From Helicoverpa zea (lineage: Eukaryota > Arthropoda > Insecta > Lepidoptera > Noctuidae), in contig NC_061482.1 of assembly GCF_022581195.2 (NCBI RefSeq), forward strand, positions 17,422,001-17,486,000: a stretch of 64,000 nt of DNA, given 5' to 3'. Position 1 is the first letter of the stretch. Each line of letters opens with the position of its first letter. Shown one piece after another: positions 1 to 11,374 of the stretch. A program made the position numbers and the translations under genes. Under the pieces are notes generated by a model, which had not been told where the DNA came from, did not search any database, and saw only the letters and a list, made by a program, of their open reading frames with translations.

Positions 1-380
1 CGTAATTAGTATTCCTGGTGGATGCCATATAGCAAAGCATTGAACTAGACTGTTCGCTTCAGTAGTTTCACGAAATTGGCTGCTAGCTGCGGTCGTACCT
101 ATATCAATGTTTGATTGCTTTGATAGTCCGTCTGAATTCGAGTTCCGAATATCTGCTTCGTGGAAATTCTCAGTCGCAGTTGCTAAATGCTCGCTTTTAG
201 GTAACTTGCTTTCGTTCTCGGTTTGACGCGCGACTTTTGTGGAGCTTTTCCGTATATGAATAAAAAGAATTTCAATGTTATCTATTCGGTACTCATATTA
301 TAAAGAGGAAAGAGGCCTTTTATTTTGTTAATTTATACACAGAAGCGGTTGGTGTTCCTTTACTAATAAATAAATATATA
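1..380. other. Unassigned AT-rich DNA
   Basis: No gene or clear repeat seen. Positions 286-310 resemble the 5' end of a Lep1-type element but are not continuous with it. Confidence 0.4.
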
Positions 381-382
381 AA

Positions 383-505
383 TATAATAAAAAGGAGAAT
401 TTTTTTTTGTTTGTTCCCTAAAGGCTCAGAAACTACTGAACTGATTTAAAAATTCTTTCACTGTTGGAAAGCTACACTCTTCCCGAATAACGTAGGCTAT
501 ATTCA
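383..505 (+). mobile_element. Lep1-type Helitron-like fragment, 5' half
   Basis: Shares the stretch TTTGTTTGT, CTCAGAAACTACTGAACTG and GAAAGCTACA with the full copies at 30752 and 41769. The 3' CTAG end is absent. Confidence 0.6.
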
Positions 506-647
506 ACGTAGGCATTCACACAACAAATAATAATAGTGCATTGCCTGTTATCCGCCACTCTTTCGACAAATTATCATTATTGTTGTATTAGTGTACTTCA
601 TAATTGGCGTAATGTTTTGTATGATGATTTAATGTAATGTACTGTAA

Positions 648-1334
648 GGGATTGTTCACACCAAACGTATTGTCCGCCGCTGACTGTGAGTATACTCACT
701 GTCTGCCCCAGTGTGAACGTCGACTCAATCTGCAGTACCCGTACTCACCAAGCCGACAATAAGCTATAGCGTACGATGCGCTACATGTGTGAACAAAAGA
801 ATATGCTCGTGTAGGTTCACACTAGATGCGTACGCTGAGCGGCTGACTATTCTACACATAAAAGAGCTCAGTATTTGAACCCCCCAATCTTCATACATAA
901 CAGATGCTATGTCTTCCCAAGCGCATCTTCGTAAGTTTCTATCACTAAATTCTTCTGAATTCGCATTCCAAATACATTCTCTAGAATGTACTTCTGCAAT
1001 AAACTTTTCGGTGTCGAACATCGCGAGGTGTCACGTGTCACGTCTGTCCTCATTGAAGTTTGTTTCTCGAGTGTATTGCGGCCGAGGCGCGCGGCGGTGC
1101 GGGCGCGGCGGAGCGGCGCTATTCGGCAACTGCGTCCGCGTAGCCAATCCGCGTCCGCCGTGCATAGTCGCGTAGTAAAATAATCGGCCACTGAGAGTCA
1201 GCGACAACAGACGACGTAATAGCGTATAGTCGGTTCGGTGTGAACGACAATTTCAATATATATGGAAAAGCAATAAACTGCGTAACGCGCGCTCACAGTC
1301 AGCGGCCGACAATACGTTTGGTCTGAACGATGCC
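648..1334 (-). mobile_element. PIF/Harbinger-like DNA transposon, internally deleted
   Basis: Terminal inverted repeats of about 43 bp (648-690 and 1292-1334) begin GGGATTGTTCACACC and, on the other side, GGCATCGTTCAGACC, and are flanked on both sides by the trinucleotide TAA (645-647 and 1335-1337), the target duplication expected for this superfamily. The middle carries a GC-rich stretch (1075-1150) and a MADF-domain reading frame on the minus strand. No DDE nuclease frame is present, so the copy cannot move by itself. Confidence 0.85.
764..1021 (-). pseudogene. MADF-domain protein, first exon remnant of Harbinger-type element
   Basis: The reading frame starts at an ATG (1021) and encodes FDTEKFIAEVHSRECIWNAN, then RRCAWEDIASVMYEDWG. 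The spacing of W..N, F..R and AWEDIA fits the start of a MADF (Myb/SANT-like) DNA-binding domain, known as the second protein of many insect Harbinger elements. The match fades after about residue 47, either at an exon end or a deletion point. Its place between the TIRs supports a transposon origin over a host gene. Confidence 0.65.
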
Positions 1335-1354
1335 TAAGCTGTGAAGTTACCTAT

Positions 1355-1435
1355 CATAAATAAATAAATAAATATATTTTATCCCGGTACGGGCAGTAGT
1401 TCCCACGGGATACGGGTGAAACTGTGAGTAGATGG
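1355..1435 (+). mobile_element. ATAA microsatellite and Lep1-type 3' fragment
   Basis: An (AAAT)n run at 1355-1375 is followed by TTTATCCCGGTACGGGCAG and GGGTGAAAC, the 3' part of the Lep1-type family. Confidence 0.6.
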
Positions 1436-1521
1436 CTAATAAGTTACAACCCATCCAGTAGTTTGCGTAAAAGAGGAATAAACTTCCATACACCCGAACT
1501 TTTTCGTTCATAATATTATAG

Positions 1522-2479
1522 TTCGGCCATTCAGAGAATGCGTTCCTGACACGTCGCGATTGAACTGACGACGTAACTTTGCAATGGCGTTGCAGTTACG
1601 ATAAAAATATTTTTGCTGGTTGTTTACCGTTTTAACAATTGAGGAGCATTAAAACAACATTATTATATCAATAATCAATGAATGTTATAATTTTGTGCCA
1701 AACTGAGTGTCAAATAACTTGGTAAACAATATTTTTCTAAATCTATACTGCGCTATTACAAGGTTATGTCAGCGGTTTATATTTTGTAGTGCTGTGCTAA
1801 AAATAACAGGCAAGTATCGTAATCTGTTCTTATACAGTTATAATATAAAATAATACGTTTTGATTTTCTTTTTAAGAATTGGAAAATAATGGACTATAAG
1901 ACTTAATTATAACGTTTATGAAATATAAAAATAAAACTATGACCAAACCGCATTTTTATACTTAGATTAAAAATGGTAACCCCAAATGGCGTTATGGGCC
2001 GCCATTTTGTGACGCTAAAACAGTCGTCCGTTGTCGTTTCGTGCGCATAGACCACGTTTTTCAAGTGTTTTCGATCTGTTTTTATTTGATTACCCGGCTT
2101 TTGTTAGACCGAGATATCAGGATTGATTCTGTTATTGATAATAATATAATTATACATGTAGGCGAAGATGATGATGAAGACACCACCTCCTCAAGCAAAT
2201 CGGAGTCTGATTAATATTCTGTTCGCACATTCAATTCAATGTACTTGTAACAAAGAATAAATAAAACAATTTTATTATATGAATATTACCTTTTTTTGGT
2301 TTCCACTTAAATAACTAAAATATAAAACAAATGATTCCGCCAATTTAAAACGAAAATAATCTTAAAATAATGCGGCGGTTCATTTTGAAGGAACGGTAAC
2401 GAACTCAGTGTTATGTTGTGCCCATCACTAGTCGTGACTAACTGATAGGTGTCAGGAACGCATTCTCTGAACGGCCGAA
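1522..2479 (+). mobile_element. DNA transposon with 31-bp TIRs, class unclear
   Basis: The 31-bp ends 1522-1552 and 2449-2479 are inverted copies with one mismatch, starting TTCGGCC. Inside, a + strand frame ending at the TAA at 2211-2213 encodes an acidic tail, GEDDDEDTTSSSKSESD, followed by AATAAATAAA at 2257. This looks like the last exon of an element-borne gene. Flanks (TAGTT and AAGTT outside CGGCC) are not a clean target duplication, so the superfamily is left open; a Harbinger relative is possible. Confidence 0.7.
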
Positions 2480-2594
2480 GTTTAGTAGGATTACAAGAAC
2501 TGTTTGGCCGAACATTTTGCAGCTAATCTTTTGGTACACTCGTAAAACTTCGCCGTTGATCACAGCTCAGTTCCTTAACAGTGTTAAAGTCCTG

Positions 2595-2810
2595 ATTTAA
2601 TTAAGCTGATCTCCGTTCCGTCCCAGGTTCGAGTCCCGGCGGGGTGACAATTGTTCGGTAGCAATTAGTCCCATTGGGATGATGTGCTTTTTGACACTGT
2701 CCCTGAGGGGCTTTAACCTGAGATTGCGGTGTAATGGGATTACGGTGCTTGGTGAGAACGTTACGGTGTATTTGTGCGGCTACTGGTAGTTTGGGCGGCT
2801 TTCAGACTTT
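2595..2810 (+). mobile_element. tRNA-derived SINE, 5' part degraded
   Basis: A polymerase III B box, GGTTCGAGTCCCGGC, at about 2627 is followed by a SINE-like body. There is no foldable tRNA cloverleaf, so it is not a tRNA gene. Confidence 0.55.
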
Positions 2811-3007
2811 GCTTTAATATTATAGCGTACTATAACAATATTGAGTACCATACGTTGTTATGGACATACAAATTGAACTTAAAGATGTATAATCTTTAAG
2901 TTGCTACTTACTTAACTTTATAAACAATTATCTACGTCGCATTCACCCGCGTCCCGACGGCACTGCTTCTCGCATCTGGACAAAGATTAGGTTTTTCCAA
3001 GCTCTAG

Positions 3008-3180
3008 ACTATTTATTTATTTATTTAATAGTTTATGTACACACACAGAAAACAGACAAGAAGATAAAAAATAAAACACATAGTATACATAGGCACAGCT
3101 TACTTCATAAGAAATCTCTTGTATTGTAGTACCAAATTCCATTTAAGAGTTCACCTCAAAAAATAAATAGTTTTTACGTG
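3008..3180 (-). mobile_element. Non-LTR retrotransposon 3' UTR fragment
   Basis: On the minus strand it ends in (AATA)n. A related sequence lies at 10615-10760 (shared GGCACAGCTTACTT). No coding part remains. Confidence 0.5.
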
Positions 3181-3516
3181 AAAGCCATATAGACGGTTAC
3201 TTTCGAAATTATATTATTAAAGGTTACTAAAATAAAATTCATTTCATATCGGTAGTTTCAACGTGAAGGATAGCTATCTCTACGAACATTTATTAATTGC
3301 TGATTTATATCAGACTACATTTTCTTTCAAAGGAATACCGATAAGTATAATGAAAACTGCAATTTATTTGTTCGCAAAGCATAATAATATTGAAATATTT
3401 CAGTCCGTTTCTGCGACAACAATTAAAATGGAATCTTTCTCTTTACAATTTAAATCTAGAAATCATATTGCAACAGTATATTAAATTCATGCTTCAATGA
3501 TTTATCTATCTATCTA

Positions 3517-3929
3517 TCTATATATATAAAAATGAATTGTTGTTCGTTAGTCTGATTAAAACTCGAGAACGGCTGGGCCAATTGAGCTGATTTTGGTTTT
3601 AAAATGTTTGTCGTAGTCCAGGGTAGGTCTAAACGGTGAGCAAATAAGGAAAAAAATAAAAAGTATTGTGTCATGTGTTTGTGACTTACGGCCAGTTTCT
3701 TCATCAAAAGTTAAAGTTAAAGTAATGTCTAAAGTAAAAGTAACGGTCAAATACGTTTTTTCAAGGCTAAAGTGACAGCAAAACTAATAGAAAAATTGAA
3801 TTTGACCGTTACTTTTACTTTAGACATTACTTTGACTTTTACTTTGGCTTTAACTTTTGATGAAGAAACTGGCTGTTACTAAATATGCCTCCAATAATTA
3901 GGCGGTACGAAGTTCGCCGGGTCAGCTAG
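3517..3929 (+). mobile_element. Non-autonomous Helitron, complete
   Basis: Starts TCTATATATATAAAAATGAA and ends GGGTCAGCTAG, lying exactly between A (3516) and T (3930), as Helitrons insert. A GGCG...CGCC hairpin sits just before the end. It contains a 60-bp inverted repeat (3691-3751 and 3800-3873). A TCTA microsatellite (3501-3518) adjoins the 5' end. No Rep/helicase gene. Confidence 0.8.
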
Positions 3930-4134
3930 TTAGTAATAAAGAATTATGTGAAACTCTTATGAAAGAATTATATGTTCTGCATTCTGTTTTTGCCTTTGAT
4001 ATGATTAATTATTTTTAATGAAATATCGCTGAGAATTTCCAATAATGAGTCCATGGATTTTTATGAAAGTAGTAATACAGTGCTATAGTGGGAATATTAG
4101 AATAATAATATTCAGGCTTCATTGGTTACTTTAT

Positions 4135-4200
4135 TTCCATGGGCGGGAATAGGTTCCCTCGGGATGGGGATGAAACCGGACCACGAATACTTGATAAAAA
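4135..4200 (+). mobile_element. Lep1-type 3' fragment
   Basis: Degraded copy of the CCACGGGACGCGGGTGAAAC end. Confidence 0.4.
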
Positions 4201-4439
4201 AATTGTTTATTTTAAGTAAGTTTAATTTAATATAATTTAGTATAATTCTAGCCTTACAGAAAACTTAATTAAAAACAAATCTTAGCGTTCACATCCTAAG
4301 ACTTTAGTCCCAGGTTGTAATGCATACTTTGGCACTATCTCTTCACTGGACCGTCGGCACGTAATTTAGGCGGGTTTACACGGGCTCCCGGGTGCCACGC
4401 TAATCCCCCTTTAATTATCCCGGCTGTCCAAACCAGCCC

Positions 4440-4735
4440 CGGAGTAAGGAAAGATCAGCAGATATGCCATAATGCAGGTAGGCCAGGCGCCTTCTTCTCG
4501 GTCTAAACGTACTGTGGGCATGACCAAAACGATCAAACGAGTGAACTAACTAGGCGTTCGGGTTCTTTAAGACATCTGTCAACGATTTTTGGTATAATAA
4601 AATGATCGGGTCCAAAGGTGTATAAGGGCGAAGACAGTAACGTTTCTCATACCCCGCTACTGGGGTACTTGGCGCGCTACTTTCTCAGGCGATTTTTCAT
4701 TACGGCACCTCTGTCATTTTGTTCTCCATGAACCA
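4440..4735. mobile_element. MITE family M1, copy 1
   Basis: Shares CAGGCGCCTTCTT, GCGCGCTACTTTCTC and the end CATTTTGTTCTCCATG with copies at 10370, 17800, 25095, 40930 and 42595. The two ends are imperfect inverted repeats. Confidence 0.6.
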
Positions 4736-4739
4736 GTCT

Positions 4740-5175
4740 TACTTCCACTCATCTAAGAATATCCTCGAGAATTTTGTAACTAGTTAAATACAAGTCCTCA
4801 GAGGCTCCTCAAACTATCACAAAATTAATTTCAAGTTTGTTTCGAATTCTAATACGGGCCTGTGTGGGATTATGAATGTGCTTCTAGAGTATTCCTTAAA
4901 ATTTAATTGCAGTCTCTGCTTGACGTGAAAGCAGGTGATATATGAAGTATGTCAGAACTTAACAGACGCGTTAGAAGCATCGCACGCTATTAGTAAGTCT
5001 GAGGGCCCGTTTTAGAGGTTTCAGACAAAGTTTTACATAGTTATCTGACAGATAATGCTTTAGAAAAGAAGTCAAAATTAAATACTAATTAAAAACAATT
5101 TCTATTGTATTATCTGTCACGTATCTCGAAACTTTATCTGGAATCTCTGAAACTGGCCTTCAGAAGGATATATGT
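4740..5175. other. Unassigned stretch
   Basis: No coding signal, tRNA or repeat recognised. Confidence 0.4.
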
Positions 5176-5177
5176 AT

Positions 5178-5262
5178 ATCATCATCATCATCATCATCAT
5201 CTTAGCTGGGACGGGATAGGACGTCCGCTGCTGAACATAGGCCTCCCCCTTAGATCTGTATA
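5178..5262. repeat. (ATC)n microsatellite with retroelement tail
   Basis: Seven ATC units are followed by GGACGTCCGCTGCTGAACAT and CCTCCCCCTTAG, a 3'-tail motif also present at 56494-56570. The poly-His and poly-Met frames read through it are not genes. Confidence 0.7.
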
Positions 5263-5264
5263 TG

Positions 5265-6555
5265 TATATGCGTTGAGCGTAATACTCACATAATCGCAAG
5301 CTTTAAATGCCATAGAAATAAACTGAGGGTTCTTGAAAACAGTCTCATTACGTTTCTATCAGAATACTTCAACGTTTGACTATAACCCATACAATGTGAA
5401 GCTATTCCTGGCAATGTGCCCTAGTAACTACCACTTTATCAACAACTTACACAAAGCTATTTAGGGCACATGAAAACCTACAGAATTTCCTACTTTCCAC
5501 GCCTATCATAACTAATAAAATACGGCGTAGATACCATAAAAAAAAAAACATAATAACAGCCACTTTCCCAAACGATATTTGTATTTCTAACATCAGCTGG
5601 CTGATACGTACGTTATAGAGGAGCGCGTGTGCTAGTTAGCAGCCGTGTTTGTGCCGATACGAGCGTGAGCACGCATAACTTTGCACACCCCTTATATGAG
5701 AGCTAGCTCAAACGATCCGATCGAGCTTCAAGTGAATTTACTTTTAATCTCTGTTTCATAATTTTATCCGCGTCTTGACTTTGTGCAATCTAGTGTTTGA
5801 AGTTGATACGGGTAAGCTGAAAGTGTAAAGTTTGTAGCTTTAATGCATAAAGAAGGGAAATAAAATCTGTATGAAGTATTGAAGTAATTATGAGCGGAAA
5901 ACTCTTGACGGTTTGAATGTTTGATCTTCATGACTATTATTATTCATGACATGTACACCTATAATAGGCATACCTATAAAAATACAAGAATTTTATAATA
6001 ACTAGGTATGTTTTTTACCTATATTTTATTGTTTGTATTGCTGTAGGTGTGCCAATAAATAAATTCTGGGCTCTCACAAGGAGAAGGATTGAGCATTAAT
6101 CGTATAAGAGATATAGAAAGCAATTTATCCAACTGTATTCCTTATCTCGTGTTAAAATCTTGAGGTGACAGAATTAAGTCGCAAGTGTGAACAAGGCGTT
6201 AGCGTAGGTGTTTCTTTTGAATATCCCCTGATTGGCTTCGTGGCTTGTTTCCTAATAACCAGCCCTCCGGTGTGTTCTGCGTTTAATCATATTAGTAGAG
6301 CTGCTGTTTACTTCACGGGTTCCGTTTACTAACTTGACCGTAAAATGGGTGTAATTTAGGTGGTAGGAAGGAAGTTTCGTTTTGTTTTGCTCACTCGATT
6401 TCTCGACGACGCCTGGAAGATTTGGAAAATGTTTTTTTTTTTTTAATATTGCACGGTATGCTTGCATTATACATGTTTCTTGATCGTCTCGAGGCCAAGC
6501 TTTTTATATTTTGCTTTTTGTGGAACCAAAACATAAAAGCATTTAAAGCAGGCTG
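5265..6555. other. Unassigned stretch
   Basis: AT-rich with short ORFs only. No splice-compatible exon of the cyclase was recognised. Confidence 0.4.
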
Positions 6556-6559
6556 AAAA

Positions 6560-6925
6560 CTAGTGACAATGGCGTCCACGGCCGATTTCGGCCCCGGCGG
6601 CTGTTTTCATTTAAGGAGATCAGCCAGCTGCGCAGGACATATTATAGTGCACGAGCATTTACGCAGACACAGGTGCACTCCCTATTCCTTCATTCTCATA
6701 GCCCGATGGGACGGCAATCCGACACCACCAGAGAGAGATCAGGCGCAGAACCGACATTTACGTGCTCTCCGATGCACGGGTGAATCAATCACCAACTTCC
6801 AGACTACGGGCTGCTTTGTAAAAGTTTAAGAAAACCCACAAAGCGATTTCGGTCCAACCCGGGAATCGAACCCGAGACCTCGAGCACAGCAGCCGCGCTT
6901 GCGACCACTAGACCAACGAGGCAGT
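6560..6925 (-). mobile_element. tRNA-derived SINE, near complete (family S1)
   Basis: On the minus strand it begins with a tRNA-like head (CCTCGTTGGTCTAGTGGTCG with B box GGGTTCGATTCCCGGG) and runs into a body shared with 8300-8647, 50022-50245, 54923-55048 and 57376-57515. The 88-codon frame on the + strand here is a by-product. Confidence 0.8.
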
Positions 6926-7352
6926 CCCAAACGTTACCTTAATCGAATTGAAGGAGACTATTTCTAAATTCCTTCTTGCGAATAAATGATTCTATTATAT
7001 TCTAAACATAACAATCGGTTAAAAATTACACACACAACCTCATTTCCGCCACAAAATAAATACATCGGACATAATTGGCCACATTTATAACGAACGTAAC
7101 ATTATAATTACAGTGCACGGACGAGTGAACAAATGACACACAATTATCAACTGGTAACACGACCTTTGCGCCAAAATTACTGGCGTCCAGCTGCGAAATT
7201 CATGAATTATTTCCAAATCACCGATAATTTTGTTTTATGCTAAATTAGTTTGTGCCAAACACCTGTCGATTTTCAACTGTTATTTGGTTTATTTTGGACA
7301 CAATAGTTTCTGCTTTTCCAAGTTAATTAAGCTTAACATTTGCCTGGAATAA

Positions 7353-7440
7353 TGTCATATTACGACGGCATGGAAGAAGAAAACGTGCTGCGCTGACACC
7401 AAATAAAATTGGGATATAGGCAGGAGAATTATGAATATTA
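7353..7440 (+). pseudogene. RTE-like LINE, extreme C-terminus and 3' UTR
   Basis: The frame reads WKKKTCCADTK then TAA at 7404, followed by AATTGGGATATAGGCAGGAG. This is the ending typical of RTE-clade reverse transcriptases in moths, also seen at 18400-18560 and 28280-28507. Only the tail remains. Confidence 0.6.
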
Positions 7441-7529
7441 TGATGTTAAAGTTTGTATTTGTGTAAGTTTCTACCCTGACCGGATTTTAATTAAACAAGG
7501 GAGTATATAAAATAAAATACATGAGAATA

Positions 7530-7610
7530 AGATACTTTTTATCCGTGTGCGGGAAGTTTTTCTTCCAGGAAGCGGGTGAAACGCCGGCGGAGCATAGTAG
7601 TCAAATAAAC
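7530..7610 (+). mobile_element. Lep1-type 3' fragment
   Basis: Contains ACTTTTTATCCGTGTGCGGG and GCGGGTGAAAC. Confidence 0.5.
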
Positions 7611-8295
7611 GCTTGAAGCTTGAACTAAGAGACCCCCATCTTATCGTTTGAAATGAAACAAACGAATCCTATATCAATATGTCTGAAGCGCTCGACGCTT
7701 GACAAACATCCCGTATTTGTAAGGATCTCTTGAGATTTTTCAATTTGCTTGCCTCCCCTCCCTTCCCTCCCCGGACTTTCAGTTTAGGTCCCAAGCTCGC
7801 CTGATTTCCGAACTGCGCAGTACACACTGAGAAAAATGCCCATTTTTTATCTGACCTTGTATAGAAACGAAATAGATCCTAAAAATGTTTTAGATAACTT
7901 GTTAATCAAATTATGTCTAACACAATATTAAAAGAACTTAAAAAGAAAATACTTTTTAAAATTTTTAGAGTTTCCACAAAAAAAGTATATCATCTAAAAC
8001 TAATTACGTATAGTTAGTATTTCTATTGGCTTTCACTATCTGGTTTTTCAGTGTATGTCCATATGACACCATTATTTCAGCTAAATTCTAGTGCCAAAAT
8101 ATCCTTTACTAAAATTGCAGCACGGGGCATCAAATGCAGCTTTGATGGTCAGTGAGTCGCGAGATTGAACGACACGTCGATGCAGGCCGGAACTTTCCCT
8201 CGCCGATCCGATAACTACCTCATTTGCTTTTGTATGTGGAGGCACTAGCGATAGTATGAAAACTGCTAAACACCATAAATATTTATAGGAATAAT
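7610..8295. other. Unassigned AT-rich stretch
   Basis: Nothing recognised apart from a pyrimidine-rich run near 7750. Confidence 0.4.
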
Positions 8296-8299
8296 GTGT

Positions 8300-8647
8300 G
8301 TCCAGGCGAATTATTGGCCTCGTGGGCTGTTCTCACAAAGAAGATCAGCCAGCAGTGCCCTATATATGAGTGTAGTAGTAAGGCGGTGCACATAGCCATT
8401 TACACAGATACAAGTGCAGTCTCTTTCCTCATTATTCACTCTCATAGTCTCGTGGGACGGCAATCCGATACAACGGAGAGAGGTCATGGGCAGTTACAAG
8501 GCAAGTGACATTTACGTGCTCTCCGATGCACGGGTGTGCCACCACTAACTTTCAGCTGCTTTTTAATGCAAGTTTAGTCCCACCCGGGAATCGAACTGAA
8601 ATCACGTGCACAGCAAACACACGATGCGATTACTAAACCATCAAGGC
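8300..8647 (-). mobile_element. SINE family S1, diverged copy
   Basis: Same order of blocks as 6560-6925, with a weaker tRNA head at 8580-8647. Confidence 0.75.
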
Positions 8648-9129
8648 ACCATCAATCATAATAGCATCCAACGTGCGAATATTTATTATTTCAGTACAAA
8701 ATTCCCAAACATCTAATCTTACAAAATATAGACTTGTTGTCTGTTCTCAAACTTTACGCATATCCTGTTCGTTATAAAAATAGCAGACTGGGTTTTACAC
8801 GCCCAGTTCTTAACGTTCCAACTAAACTTCTATTTTTGAGTTGGCATTAACATTAATGGAATGATAACGAAATTGCTTTGAAGATAAATAGCCACTTGCA
8901 TCGTGTGCAACATTGCTGTCAATCATGTTATTGTATAATGCATCAGTTGCCGTCCTTTGAGGGATGTGTCATTGCGGATAATGTGTGTCTCAAGCAGGTG
9001 ATGTTGTCAGCTTGTCACTGTCAAATATTAATTAACACGTGAATGAACGCTTGGCGCGGTCGATCCGTGGACCATCTTGTCATAACGAGTTCCTCCGAGT
9101 TTCGAAAAGCGCGATATAGCGTAGATCCC

Positions 9130-9305
9130 GGCTATCATTTGAATTGTCATACCAATTGGTATTGGGTTGCCCGGGTAAGTGGGTTGAGTCAGATAGGCAG
9201 TCACTCCTTGTAAAACACTGGTACTCAGACTACCTACATCCAGTTAGACTGGAAGCCGACCCCAACATACTTGGGCAAGAAAGGATAGGCAGATGAAGTG
9301 AGGCT
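9130..9305 (+). mobile_element. HaSE-type SINE, 3' part
   Basis: Contains CAGATAGGCAGTCACTCCTT, AAAACACTGGTACTCAG and GGCAGATGA, shared with the near-complete copies at 15857 and 62700. The tRNA-like head is missing. Confidence 0.7.
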
Positions 9306-9309
9306 ACAG

Positions 9310-10365
9310 AGCTACAAATGCAGTAGATACGGAAGACATGCGGTCGTCTGCAACTGTGGCACGTTGACACTCGGGAAATTGCGCTCGCTCAGTACTTGTT
9401 AAGCGTTAGTGGTTACCTTCATGTCCCCTGTTTGCCAACTTGTCGAATTAATATCCTGTTTATGCCCGTCTGTTGGCCGTGGTTATCAAGTTGTTTGGGA
9501 TAACCATTTGGCTGTGTTTTGGGGTTGTATCATAAGTTGTTAATAGGGTCATGTTACTAACACCTTTGAGCTATGGACTACCTTCATCATTATACCGCCT
9601 TAAATATTCCTTTTCGTTCCACTGTTAGTAGAACGTGTCCTACTAAAAGTTTCCTTCTTATAATCCTTGGTTCATGCATGAACTTCTCAACCAAAGCTCT
9701 TTTAAATTGAGGGCTTGAAGTGCATTTTACTGATCCTGAGCGTGAATAGCACCCGAGGAAGTGGGGGGAGGGTGTCTCGTAAGCCGACTTACAGCAATAA
9801 GCCGCAATTCATACTATTAGCAGTGAATGTGTTCTTAGAGTGGCCACGTAGTACGTGCTCCCGGATAACGGACTTTTTAATAAAACGGGATTGTCTGAAG
9901 CGTTTCTTACAAATTGGTCTCTTCACAACTGTATAGAGTTGAATCAATGGCACTTCGCAATACAGTGCAGCTAATGGTGTGGAAAATTTGCTTGTCTCAA
10001 CAAATGTTAGACTTGTTGAGAGGAAATGAAAATTGTTTTTCTATTTACTGTTGCTGCTATTTCAAGTTTTAGTAAAAATAGCTACGTTCATATTAGGTTG
10101 TTTTCTAAAATTACTATTTTTAGAGCTTAATGTATTAGTCAGACAACTTACCATCCTATAGAATTGGTTATCAGCAACATCATAACACTTAATTGCACGT
10201 CACCATATCACGTTCATGACTAAGCGACTAAAATCACGCAAAACACATGTTGTTAGGCTTCACTTGTAGTTTTACTAAGTATCCCGGAACGCCTGGTCAC
10301 GCTACTAACGCCACGGGACCGGTATCATGCGGGGCTCGGCGGCGCACCTCTAGCGAATAGCATTC
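9310..10365. other. Unassigned stretch
   Basis: No gene or clear repeat recognised; the 73-codon frame at 9715 looks random. Confidence 0.4.
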
Positions 10366-10369
10366 AGCC

Positions 10370-10860
10370 ATGGAGAACAAAATGACTAGCGGAGATGTCA
10401 TAACACACTTCTTTAAACTGTGCCCTATAGGCTCCATATTGTCACTAATCTAAATGTACCACCTGTTATAACATATGGAATGCTAATAAAGAATTGAGTA
10501 TTGAGTAACACAAGATCTCCTAAGAATGTAGCGTGCCAAACTACGGGTGTTCGGGGGACGAGGTACGTCATTACAGGCACAATATTTTCAAAATAAAATC
10601 ATCAGTCAATAAATACCAATCTTTATTTATTTATTTATGTACACAGTAACACACACAGGATACAGAAAAGAAGAAAAATAGATCAGATAGTACAAAGGCA
10701 CAGCTTACTTTGTCCCTTAGATTCCTTATCATCACAAGGAATCTCGTAAGTTCTAGTAACTGATCACGCCAACCTTATATAGCTTGACCTACATAAAGGC
10801 GCCTGACCTACCTTCCTTATGGCATCTCCGCTATCATTCCTTCCTCCGTGCTTTCAACGC
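10370..10860. mobile_element. MITE family M1, copy 2, with two insertions
   Basis: The left end GGAGAACAAAATGACTAGCG and the right part GACCTACATAAAGGCGCCTG to CATCTCCGCT belong to family M1. It is split by a LINE tail at 10408-10505, flanked by the 7-bp repeat TAACACA (10401-10407 and 10506-10512), and by a minus-strand LINE 3' UTR at about 10615-10760. Confidence 0.7.
10408..10505 (+). mobile_element. 5'-truncated retroelement tail
   Basis: A 98-bp insert ends AATAAAGAATTGAGTATTGAG and is bounded by 7-bp direct repeats. Confidence 0.65.
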
Positions 10861-11082
10861 TCTAGGTAGCAAGGTAATGCGATGCAGGCGCAAATTGCCC
10901 CCTTTATGCTCAACTTGTACGGTATGAGTATGCCCGCAATACGAATTATTTAAGCTGGGCTTTAGCGCTGACTTGATATTTGCATTCAGAGTCAGCTGTA
11001 CTGAAATTATTTTGAGCAATGTAGAACAGTTACGGTATTGCTAGCAGATATTACATAGATAGACCTTTATGAATTCCAAATA

Positions 11083-11373
11083 AAAATACCGGCCAAGTGC
11101 GAGTCGGACTCGCGCATGAAGGGTTCCGTACCATTATTTAGTATGAGCAAAAAAAAAACACTTTTGTTGTATGGGAGCCCCCCAAAATATTTATTTAAAA
11201 TATTTATTGATTTCAGTCATTTGTTGTTATAGCGGCAACAGAAATACATCATCTTTAAAAATTTCAGCTCTAACTATCACGGTTCATGAGATACAGCCTG
11301 GTGACAGACGGATTGACAGAGGAGCGAAAACAATAGGGTCCCGTTTTACCTATTGGGTACGGAACCCTAAAAA
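11083..11373 (+). repeat. Interspersed repeat family X, near-complete copy
   Basis: Runs from GGCCAAGTGCGAGTCGGACT to GGGTACGGAACCCTAAAAA. Other copies: 13447-13741 (minus), 22500-22565 (minus, fragment), 31497-31730 and 59958-60232. No TIR or coding part. It is a moth interspersed element whose class I cannot name. Confidence 0.75.
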
Positions 11374-11374
11374 C

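Noticed and set aside
3263..3484. 73-codon frame
   Set aside because: No ATG at the stated start (GTG), AT-rich, no family resemblance.
5105..5299. Poly-His and poly-Met frames
   Set aside because: Translation of an (ATC)n microsatellite; the same happens at 56494.
6838..6925. Possible tRNA gene on the minus strand
   Set aside because: It is the head of a SINE with a matching body and other copies.
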